Shown here one piece after another: positions 33,182-39,773 of a stretch of 39,773 nt of DNA. Both the position numbers and the translations under genes were made by a program. The first letter of the stretch is position 1; each line of letters opens with the position of its first letter. The stretch comes from Peptococcaceae bacterium (GTDB lineage: Bacteria > Bacillota > Peptococcia > Peptococcales > Peptococcaceae): NCBI GenBank assembly GCA_900759105.1, contig CAAETY010000006.1, positions 1-39,773 on the forward strand. The letters run 5' to 3'. The notes beneath the pieces were generated by a model. The model made no database searches, was not told the origin of the DNA, and saw nothing but the letters and a program-made list of their open reading frames with translations.

Positions 33182-35212
33182 TTAGTTTTCGCCAAGCAAA
33201 TCAGCGAGGGATGCAAATGCATCGTTGCTGAGTTCTTCGTTCACTTCTGGAACATCGCTCTTTGGCTTAGCTTGTTTCTTTGGCTTTGCAGGAGCAGCTG
33301 GTTTTTCAACAACTGGACGTTCCTTCAAGTCCTTAATAGACAAGCTGATACGCTTACGATCTTCGTCAACTTCAAGAACCTTTACTTGAACTTCTTGACC
33401 AATTGCAAGTGCATCTTCAACCTTGTCAATGTGTTCCCAAGAGATTTGGGAAATGTGAACAAGACCATCAACGCCATCAGCCAAAGCAACAAATGCACCA
33501 AATGGAGCAATACGAACAACCTTGCCAGTTAATACACTGCCAACAGGGAATTGTTCAGCAGCGTTATCCCAAGGGTTGGAGATAAGCTTCTTCAAGCTCA
33601 AGCTGATTTTGCCTTTTTCGCGATCTGCGCTCAATACGTAAACTTCGATTTCGTCACCAACGTTAACAACATCAGTAGGTTGTTTTACGCGGCCCCAGCC
33701 CATTTCAGAAATGTGGAGAAGGCCATCTACACCACCAAGATCAACGAATGCACCGAAGTTAGCAATACGTTGCACACGGCCTTTGAGGATTTGACCTTCT
33801 GCAATCTTATCCCAAAGTTGTTCACGAGCTTCTTTTTCTTCTGCTTCAAGAAGCGCACGACGGGAAAGGATAATCTTGCGGTTTTCTGGGTTGGAATCGA
33901 ATTCGATGATTTTGAAACGATAGGTATTTCCAACAAAAGACTTGATGTCGTCAACGTATTTGGTGTCGAGATGAGATGCTGGTACGAAACCGCGAGCACC
34001 GATATCAACAATTACGCCGCCCTTAACATCGCTAACAACTTTAGCTTCGATAACTTCACCGTTTTCGTATTTTTCTTGGAGAGTATCCATAGCCTTTTCT
34101 TGGTCAGCACGTTTTTTGGACAATACCATGTGACCTTCGTTGTTTTCCATCTTAATAACCATTACTTGAATTTCATCGCCAACTTTAACGATTTCTTCGA
34201 CATCTGGATCTTTTTGGAAGGACAGTTCCTTGATTGGAATAACGCCTTCAGATTTGCCACCCACGTCTACCATTACTTCGTCAGAGTTAATCTTTACGAC
34301 AGTACCAGTAACTACTTCGTAGAGATTGAGTGGTTCTAAAGTACCATACCCTTGTTCTAAACCTTGTTCCATTGTTAATTCTTCCATCTTGTCAATGACC
34401 TCCCTAATTATCCAGTCAGGAGTCGATGCCCCTGCTGTTAAACCAATTTTATCGACGCCTTCAAACCATTCACGCTGAAGCTCCGCTGCGGTTTCCACAT
34501 GTTTAGTTGCAACTCCTACATCTTGACAGATTGATACAAGTTTACATGTATTAGCGCTGTTATAACCACCAATAACCACCATCAAGTCGACCTTAGCAGC
34601 AAGTTCGCTGGCATCAGATTGTCTATCCCTGGTTGCTGTGCAAATAGTGTTTTGCACCACTAATTCTTCTAGGGAAAGGCTTTCTAAATATTCTACTGCC
34701 TTTTCAAACCGTTCAATTTTCTCAGTTGTTTGAGAAACCAAACAAATTCTCTTTCCCACAAGAGATAGACCCTTCAATTCATCAAGACTGATAAACACAA
34801 TAGCTGTATCATTGGTCCAACCAACAATCGCCATTACTTCCGGGTGTTTGCAATCGCCAAGAATCAACACTTGATAACCGGCTTCTGCATGTTCACGCGC
34901 TATCTGTTGTACTCTTTTAACCTTTGGACAAGTACAATCAAAATATTCGTGGCCGTGCTTTTCAATTTCCTGATAAACAGAAGGTGCAACGCCATGTGTA
35001 CGAATTAACACGTTTTTTTCTTGAACGGAATCAATATCATCGTAGGATTTGATCCCTAACGATTCAAGACGTGATACTTCTTGAGGATTATGAATTAACG
35101 GTCCTAGCGTTGCAATCGGACCCTTACCTTCTTCAATAAGCTTTTCACCTTTATTGATGGCAGCCCTAACACCGAAGCAAAATCCTGCATTAGAAGCTAA
35201 TATGATTTCCAT
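33182..35212 (-). CDS. ispH: IspH-ribosomal protein S1 fusion
   Basis: 676 residues joining two proteins. Residues 1-285 are IspH, the [4Fe-4S] reductase that ends the MEP pathway (HMBPP to IPP and DMAPP): cluster Cys C12, C95 and C191, His H41, H73 and H123, catalytic E125, all visible. Residues about 295-630 are four S1 RNA-binding repeats (starting near 297, 384, 472 and 556); the third and fourth have the best motifs (FGAFVDL, VDGLLHIS). A Pro/Lys tail and an acidic end follow. Such fusions are known in Clostridia and Negativicutes. The S1 part serves as a ribosomal S1-like protein; whether it acts as a single chain is not shown. Own promoter and terminator. Confidence 0.95.
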   Translation of the reverse strand: MEIILASNAGFCFGVRAAINKGEKLIEEGKGPIATLGPLIHNPQEVSRLESLGIKSYDDIDSVQEKNVLIRTHGVAPSVYQEIEKHGHEYFDCTCPKVKRVQQIAREHAEAGYQVLILGDCKHPEVMAIVGWTNDTAIVFISLDELKGLSLVGKRICLVSQTTEKIERFEKAVEYLESLSLEELVVQNTICTATRDRQSDASELAAKVDLMVVIGGYNSANTCKLVSICQDVGVATKHVETAAELQREWFEGVDKIGLTAGASTPDWIIREVIDKMEELTMEQGLEQGYGTLEPLNLYEVVTGTVVKINSDEVMVDVGGKSEGVIPIKELSFQKDPDVEEIVKVGDEIQVMVIKMENNEGHMVLSKKRADQEKAMDTLQEKYENGEVIEAKVVSDVKGGVIVDIGARGFVPASHLDTKYVDDIKSFVGNTYRFKIIEFDSNPENRKIILSRRALLEAEEKEAREQLWDKIAEGQILKGRVQRIANFGAFVDLGGVDGLLHISEMGWGRVKQPTDVVNVGDEIEVYVLSADREKGKISLSLKKLISNPWDNAAEQFPVGSVLTGKVVRIAPFGAFVALADGVDGLVHISQISWEHIDKVEDALAIGQEVQVKVLEVDEDRKRISLSIKDLKERPVVEKPAAPAKPKKQAKPKSDVPEVNEELSNDAFASLADLLGEN

Positions 35213-35253
35213 ATATATACCCTCACATTCATATGCTAATTCGATTACACTTT

Positions 35254-35282
35254 ATTATACCTAATCTTGGCCGTATTGCCAA
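35254..35282 (-). promoter_or_regulatory. ispH-rpsA promoter
   Basis: Minus strand: -35 TTGGCA (35277-35282, 5 of 6), 17 bases, perfect -10 TATAAT (35254-35259). It lies right after the cmk stop and gives ispH-rpsA its own transcription start. A small inverted repeat TTGGC/GCCAA lies over the -35. Confidence 0.8.
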
Positions 35283-35285
35283 ACA

Positions 35286-35939
35286 TTATTTTCCAATTAT
35301 CCCAATTATTTTTTCAAAAACTTCTTTTTCATTCAGATTATCGGTATCAATCAATATCGCATCATCCGCTTTTTTAAGCGGCGCAATTTCTCGCGTACGA
35401 TCTTGATAGTCTCGCGCTTCAATATCCTTTACTAATTCATCATATTCCTGATGAATGCCTTTACTCTCCAATTCAAGATAACGACGACGCGCTCGCTCTT
35501 CTACACTCGCAATGATATAAAACTTATAATCTGCATTTGGTAAGACTACAGTACCAATATCCCTGCCATCCATAATCACAGAATGCGTGCTTGCAATTTG
35601 ACGTTGTTGTTCTGTCATTGCATCTCGCACACTGCCCAATTTAGCATAAGCGCTAACAATCTTAGAAATCTCCGGCTGACGAATAGCTTCTTCAATGTTT
35701 TCATCATGATTAAACAAACATTTTCTGTTGTCAACATGCTTAAATTGTAATGCCATTCCCTTAAGCAAGTTCTCTAGCGCTTCATTTTCTACAGGTGCCA
35801 CCTGATTTCTTTCCGCTATTAGCGCCACCGCACGATACATCGCACCGGTATCCAAATAAATATACCCTAAATGTTTGGCAAGAGCTTTTGCCAAAGTGCT
35901 TTTACCAACGCCTGCCGGTCCATCAATCGCAATTTGCAT
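35286..35939 (-). CDS. cmk: Cytidylate kinase
   Basis: It phosphorylates CMP and dCMP to the diphosphates. 217 residues. P-loop GPAGVGKST (7-15), the GYIYLDTGAMYRAVAL block, MDGRDIGTVVLPNADYKFYI and the YQDRTREIAPL lid region are all typical. GAGGAG precedes the ATG. It follows the HutP-like gene by 22 bases and precedes ispH-rpsA; many Firmicutes also have plsC between them, absent here. Confidence 0.96.
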   Translation of the reverse strand: MQIAIDGPAGVGKSTLAKALAKHLGYIYLDTGAMYRAVALIAERNQVAPVENEALENLLKGMALQFKHVDNRKCLFNHDENIEEAIRQPEISKIVSAYAKLGSVRDAMTEQQRQIASTHSVIMDGRDIGTVVLPNADYKFYIIASVEERARRRYLELESKGIHQEYDELVKDIEARDYQDRTREIAPLKKADDAILIDTDNLNEKEVFEKIIGIIGK

Positions 35940-35961
35940 TTTTTCTCCTCACATATCATTT

Positions 35962-36387
35962 TTATATGGTACGATGCGCTAACCCAATAGCAACATCATC
36001 CAGGTACAGCAAACCTATACTAAAAAATACTGCCACGCTGATATGGTCTTCATAACGTGCCAATCCAACTTTACCACCCACGCTCATGCCACTTGCTTTG
36101 ATAGCAACTTGACTCAACGCATCATGTACAGCACCGGCCACACAGCCATCCCCGTGATGAGAGTCTTCTTCAATTAAACCTTCACGTTTTGCCGCAACAA
36201 TGGACTGTTCAATCATTTTGTTCATGGACTTAACAAAATCTCCACCAATATCAACAGCAGCCGCTTTAACGCCATGCTTTGCATATTCTTTTTTTAACGC
36301 CCGTTCAACATCTCTAGTCTCTGAAACAGCCATTTTCACAGCTGCTCTAGCAACAATTTTACTTTCACCGCCACTACTCACAACCAT
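35962..36387 (-). CDS. HutP-family RNA-binding protein
   Basis: 141 residues, soluble. The C-terminal half resembles HutP, the histidine-activated antiterminator of B. subtilis: GLIEEDSHHGDGCVAGAVHDAL, then GGKVGLARY and ISVAVFFSIGLLYLDDVAIGLAHRTI, matching the HutP order ending DWIAVSLYGTIGAPIKGLEHETFGVGINHI. By simple alignment the two His that bind metal in B. subtilis are not at the same positions, though HH (77-78) and H88 are near. There are no hut genes here. The ATG overlaps the flavoprotein stop by one base (TAATG). Function unknown. Confidence 0.8.
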   Translation of the reverse strand: MVVSSGGESKIVARAAVKMAVSETRDVERALKKEYAKHGVKAAAVDIGGDFVKSMNKMIEQSIVAAKREGLIEEDSHHGDGCVAGAVHDALSQVAIKASGMSVGGKVGLARYEDHISVAVFFSIGLLYLDDVAIGLAHRTI

Positions 36388-37646
36388 TACTCCCCTTCTT
36401 TTACGTATCTACATGCAGATTGACCTGCACAATATCCTGTTGAAAATGCGATTTGCAAATTAAATCCTCCGGTATACGCATCAATATCTAACAGTTCTCC
36501 AGCGACATATAATCCCGGGACTTTTTTTACCGCTAGTGTTTTCGGATTAACTTCTTTTACTGATAACCCACCAGCAGTCACAATACCCTCCGTTAAATCT
36601 CTTGTCCCTGTCAGCGAAAATGAAAAATCTTTTAATAATTCAATAATACGACAACGTTCTTCTTTGGTAAGCTGATGCAATACACGAAATTCCTTTATAC
36701 CACTACGTGTAATAAATATCGATACCATTTTTTGCGGCAATAGTTTTTTTATCAAGCTACCAAGATGCTTATTTGGCATCCCCTGAATCTCACGCAGTAA
36801 ACGTGCATCCAATTGTTGTTCTGTCAAGGCAGGCTTCAAATCAATATGCGCAATCAATTTATCATGCTTTTTTTGCCAATAAGCTGAACAATGGCCACTC
36901 GCTGACAAAACTACCGGACCGCTAATGCCAAAATGAGTAAAAAGCATTTCGCCTTGTTCGCCATACAAACATTTCTTACCCTGATTTGTAATGGTAAGTC
37001 TTACGTTTCTCAAACTTAGGCCTTGCAATTCCGGCACCCACTTTTCATCAGAAACCAACGGAACCAATGCCGGATATGGTGCAATAACCTTCAGTCCCAA
37101 TTTTGTCATCCACGAATATCCATCACCCGTACTCCCTGTCCCGGGATAGGAAGCGCCACCAGTACAAACGATTACCGCACGTGCATGCCAAGAATCGCCT
37201 GCATTTGACTTTACAGCAAAAGAACCATCATCAAGAAATGTCAACGATTTAATTTGAGCATCACATTGAACTTTTACTCCTAATCGTTTCATTTCTCTCA
37301 TCAAAACATCGACGATATCCTGCGCATGGTCACTTTGTGGAAAAACACGCTCTCCACGTTCCACTTTCAAAGGACATCCATGCGATTCAAAGAATGACCA
37401 CACATCTTTATTATCAAAAGCATTCAAACTTGAATACATAAATTTCGCATTGCTACGAATGGCAGCTAAAATTTCCTCATGTGTTTTCATGGTGGTTACA
37501 TTGCAACGACCCTTGCCGGTAATTCGAATTTTACGCCCACATACTGACATTTTTTCAAGCAACAACACTTCACAGCTCTGCTGAACCGCTTGAATAGCTG
37601 CCATCATGCCACTAGCACCGCCACCAATTACAATTATATCAACCAA
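36387..37646 (-). CDS. HI0933/YhiN-family FAD-dependent oxidoreductase
   Basis: About 419 residues from a TTG start at 37646 (reading VDIIVIGGGASG), chosen because GGAGGTGG lies 7 bases upstream; the ATG at 37682 has no such site. FAD-binding GGGASG (8-13), GKGRCNVT, AVIVCTGGASYPGTGSTGDGY, and the C-terminal GLYVAGELLDIDAYTGGFNLQIAFSTG are family hallmarks. Substrate unknown; relatives are annotated as aminoacetone oxidase or flavoprotein. It precedes the HutP-like gene and cmk. Confidence 0.88.
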   Translation of the reverse strand: MVDIIVIGGGASGMMAAIQAVQQSCEVLLLEKMSVCGRKIRITGKGRCNVTTMKTHEEILAAIRSNAKFMYSSLNAFDNKDVWSFFESHGCPLKVERGERVFPQSDHAQDIVDVLMREMKRLGVKVQCDAQIKSLTFLDDGSFAVKSNAGDSWHARAVIVCTGGASYPGTGSTGDGYSWMTKLGLKVIAPYPALVPLVSDEKWVPELQGLSLRNVRLTITNQGKKCLYGEQGEMLFTHFGISGPVVLSASGHCSAYWQKKHDKLIAHIDLKPALTEQQLDARLLREIQGMPNKHLGSLIKKLLPQKMVSIFITRSGIKEFRVLHQLTKEERCRIIELLKDFSFSLTGTRDLTEGIVTAGGLSVKEVNPKTLAVKKVPGLYVAGELLDIDAYTGGFNLQIAFSTGYCAGQSACRYVKEGE

Positions 37647-37682
37647 TTCGCCACCTCCATGGCTCTTATTGTAATTTATCAT

Positions 37683-37793
37683 GCCATCGAAAGCCCATTA
37701 ATATTTCTTATAAGTTCTCCTAAATAATAATGACGCACTTTTATGAAATATGATAACAAATCCAGGCTTTTCCCTTGAAGGAATATGTAGAAT
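37683..37793. other. Divergent intergenic region, flavoprotein / pckG
   Basis: It is A/T-rich and must carry promoters in both directions. I could not find a -35/-10 pair with proper spacing on either strand, so no promoter is called. A TACAAT on the minus strand near 37665 and TAGAAT on the plus strand near 37788 are the nearest -10-like boxes. Confidence 0.5.
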
Positions 37794-37835
37794 ATGTTAA
37801 TTTTATATTACCGTTTATATTCAAGGAGAATTGTC

Positions 37836-39632
37836 ATGACTAACAATAAAAAGTTGCTTTCTTGGGTCGATGAAATCACTACACTTTGCCAACCAGACAA
37901 AGTTGTATGGTTTGATGGATCCGATGAGCAACAAGAATCTATTTTAGAAGACCTCGTCGCTCATGATGCAGCAATTAAACTCAATCAAGAAAAACTTCCT
38001 AACTGCTATTTATTTAGATCCCATGTCTCCGACGTTGCTCGCGTTGAAGGTCGCACCTTTATTTCTTGCGAAAATGAGGAGGATGCCGGTCCTACAAATA
38101 ACTGGTATCCACCTAAAGAATTAAAAGAAAAAATGATTTCCCTTTATAAAGGCGCCATGAAAGGCCGCACGCTTTTTGTTATCCCATTTTGCATGGGCCC
38201 TATCAATAGTCCTGCATCTCGCATTGGTGTGCAAATCACCGACAGTCCTTATGTTGCACTCAACATGAAAATCATGACTCGTGTTGGCCAGCCTGTTCTT
38301 GATCGCCTCGGCAGCGATGGATTCTTTGTACCATGCTTACATTCTGTCGGAAAACCACTCGAACCAGGTGAACTTGATGAAGCATGGCCTTGCGCACCGA
38401 TAGATGAAAAATATATTGCTCACTTCCCTGAAACCCGTGAAATTTGGAGTTACGGTTCCGGTTATGGTGGTAACGCTTTGCTTGGCAAAAAATGTCTTGC
38501 TTTGCGCATCGCATCTGTCATGGCTCGTGACGAAGGTTGGATGGCTGAACACATGTTAATTCTTAAAATCACCAATCCAGAAGGCGAGTCTAAACATATC
38601 TGCGCTGCATTCCCAAGCGCTTGCGGTAAGACCAACCTAGCTATGCTCGTTCCTACGCTTCCGGGCTGGAAAATTGAAACCATCGGCGACGACATTGCTT
38701 GGTTACACATCGGTGAAGATGGCCGTCTTTATGCTATCAACCCAGAAAACGGTTTCTTCGGTGTTGCACCTGGCACTTCTGTACGTTCCAATCCTAACGC
38801 TATTAAAACCATTGGCAAAAACACTATTTACACCAATGTTGCACTCACCGATGATGGCGATGTTTGGTGGGAAGGACTTGGCCCTGCCCCAGAACACCTT
38901 ATTGACTGGCAAAACAAAGATTGGTACAACGGCTCCACCGAACGTGCAGCTCATCCAAATTCTCGCTTTACAGCGCCAGCTGCACAATGCCCTATCATTG
39001 CTAAAGATGAATGGGAAGCTGCAGAAGGTGTTCCAATCGATGCTATTCTTTTCGGCGGCCGTCGTCCATCTACCATTCCATTGGTTTATGAAAGCTTCAA
39101 CTGGCAACACGGGGTATTCCTCGGTTCTATTATGGGTAGTGAAGTTACCGCAGCTATTATCAGCGACCAACTCGGTCGCATTCGTCGCGACCCATTTGCA
39201 ATGTTGCCATTCATTGGTTATCACGTTGCTGACTACATTCAACACTGGTTGGATATGACCAAGCTCACTGATGAAAGCAAACTTCCAAAAATATACTCTG
39301 TAAACTGGTTTAGAAAAGATGAGGATGGCCAATTCCTCTGGCCAGGTTACGGCGAAAACATCCGCGTATTAGAATGGATTTTCAATCGCACTAACCATAA
39401 CGCTGACGCAAAAGAAACCGCCATTGGCTACATTCCAAACCCTAAAGATTTGCACACCGCTGGTTTGAACGTTTCTAATGACTGTATGGAACGTCTTCTT
39501 AGTGTTGACAAAGACGCATGGTTGGAAGAAGCACGTTCCATCCACGCTCATTTCGACTCTTACGGTGAAAAAATGCCAAAAGAATTATTTGACGAATTAT
39601 CCGCTCTTGAAAAGCGTTTAGCCGCTCTTTAA
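37836..39632 (+). CDS. pckG: Phosphoenolpyruvate carboxykinase (GTP)
   Basis: It interconverts oxaloacetate + GTP and phosphoenolpyruvate + CO2 + GDP. 598 residues from ATG at 37836 (MTNNKKLL), with AAGGAG 7 bases upstream; the ATG at 37794 has no such site. GTP-type motifs: MGPINSPASRIGVQITDSPYV, the P-loop FPSACGKTNLAML, GDDIAWL, NPENGFFGVAPGT and FGGRRPSTIPLV. Length fits the GTP family, not the ATP family (about 530-540). Single-gene unit on the plus strand. Codons are richer in C and G than in the neighbours, as in highly expressed genes. Confidence 0.97.
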   Translation: MTNNKKLLSWVDEITTLCQPDKVVWFDGSDEQQESILEDLVAHDAAIKLNQEKLPNCYLFRSHVSDVARVEGRTFISCENEEDAGPTNNWYPPKELKEKMISLYKGAMKGRTLFVIPFCMGPINSPASRIGVQITDSPYVALNMKIMTRVGQPVLDRLGSDGFFVPCLHSVGKPLEPGELDEAWPCAPIDEKYIAHFPETREIWSYGSGYGGNALLGKKCLALRIASVMARDEGWMAEHMLILKITNPEGESKHICAAFPSACGKTNLAMLVPTLPGWKIETIGDDIAWLHIGEDGRLYAINPENGFFGVAPGTSVRSNPNAIKTIGKNTIYTNVALTDDGDVWWEGLGPAPEHLIDWQNKDWYNGSTERAAHPNSRFTAPAAQCPIIAKDEWEAAEGVPIDAILFGGRRPSTIPLVYESFNWQHGVFLGSIMGSEVTAAIISDQLGRIRRDPFAMLPFIGYHVADYIQHWLDMTKLTDESKLPKIYSVNWFRKDEDGQFLWPGYGENIRVLEWIFNRTNHNADAKETAIGYIPNPKDLHTAGLNVSNDCMERLLSVDKDAWLEEARSIHAHFDSYGEKMPKELFDELSALEKRLAAL

Positions 39633-39677
39633 TCAGTAATTTTTTCATAATAACACCTTAAATTTCTAGACTTGCAA

Positions 39678-39716
39678 AAAAGGGGCTGTCGCATTAAGCG
39701 ATGAGCCCCTTCTTTA
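39678..39716 (+). terminator. Terminator of pckG
   Basis: A stem AAGGGGCT/AGCCCCTT (39680-39687 with 39704-39711) encloses a second helix TCGC/GCGA with a 5-base loop. CTTT follows. Confidence 0.82.
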
Positions 39717-39726
39717 AAATTACAGA

Positions 39727-39762
39727 AAAAAATTAAGGCCAAGCGAGCAATCGCTTGGCCTT
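39727..39762 (-). terminator. Terminator for a minus-strand gene beyond the right edge
   Basis: A perfect 12-bp stem (AAGGCCAAGCGA / TCGCTTGGCCTT) closes on a four-base loop. On the minus strand it is followed by AATTTTTTT, the stronger T-run, so it probably ends a gene entering from the right. On the plus strand only TTTACTG follows. Confidence 0.75.
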
Positions 39763-39773
39763 TACTGTAAAAT

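Noticed and set aside
33551..34339. 262-residue plus-strand reading frame opposite ispH-rpsA
   Set aside because: It is a shadow of the S1 repeats. It is rich in Phe and Asn from reversed codons and has no family resemblance.
38674..39332. Long reading frames on both strands inside pckG (194 and 209 residues)
   Set aside because: The biased codon use of pckG leaves alternative frames open. No start signals support them.
1..39773. CRISPR arrays, insertion sequences, prophage, tRNA genes
   Set aside because: I saw no direct-repeat arrays, transposase, integrase, phage genes or tRNA-like folds. This is a by-eye search, so a small RNA gene could be missed.

Overview
The window looks like core chromosome of a low-GC, diderm-type Firmicute. 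A Negativicutes (Veillonella/Selenomonas/Megasphaera-like) origin is my best inference. The reasons are Bacillus/Clostridium-style gene order (ylmE-sepF-yggT-ylmH-ileS; asp23-nusB-xseA-xseB-ispA-dxs-tlyA-argR-recN), T-box leaders, an IspH-ribosomal protein S1 fusion and an HlyD-like adaptor beside sepF. I see no phage, insertion sequence, CRISPR array or complete RNA gene. About 38 protein genes are packed tightly, most on the minus strand.

Layout, left to right. 1-500: the minus strand carries the leader of an rRNA operon (tandem promoters, a boxA-like element), and the first bases of 16S rRNA lie at the left edge. 501-3612: ileS behind an isoleucine T-box. 3620-6963: hlyD-like, ylmE, sepF, yggT and ylmH, a cell-division-associated cluster with divIVA missing from its usual place. 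7001-11688: leuABCD operon (transcribed leuA-leuC-leuD-leuB) behind a leucine T-box. 11695-14908: scpA-scpB-glmS. 14938-20345: zapA, a divergent glutamate-cysteine-ligase-like gene, der, plsY, gpsA and an orphan ABC ATPase.

20372-23383 is a plus-strand block: rqcH (ribosome rescue), rlmH (23S rRNA methylation) and a DsbA/FrnE-like protein. It converges on recN across back-to-back terminators. 23421-33075 is one long minus-strand operon, asp23-nusB-xseB/xseA-ispA-dxs-tlyA-(membrane PD-(D/E)XK-like protein)-nadK-argR-recN. It mixes transcription, DNA repair, isoprenoid synthesis and arginine control. 33142-37646 carries an FAD flavoprotein, a HutP-family RNA-binding protein, cmk, and ispH-rpsA with its own promoter. 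37836-39632 is a GTP-type PEP carboxykinase on the plus strand, followed by two terminator hairpins facing opposite ways.

I found no clear new multi-gene system. The best candidates for undescribed biology are a doubly membrane-anchored nuclease-like protein (26511-27023), the HutP homologue with no hut genes nearby (35962-36387), the degenerate GCS2-like enzyme between zapA and der (18770-20014), and the HlyD-like protein in the sepF cluster (5938-6903). Family names come from recognising motifs by eye; no database search was run.
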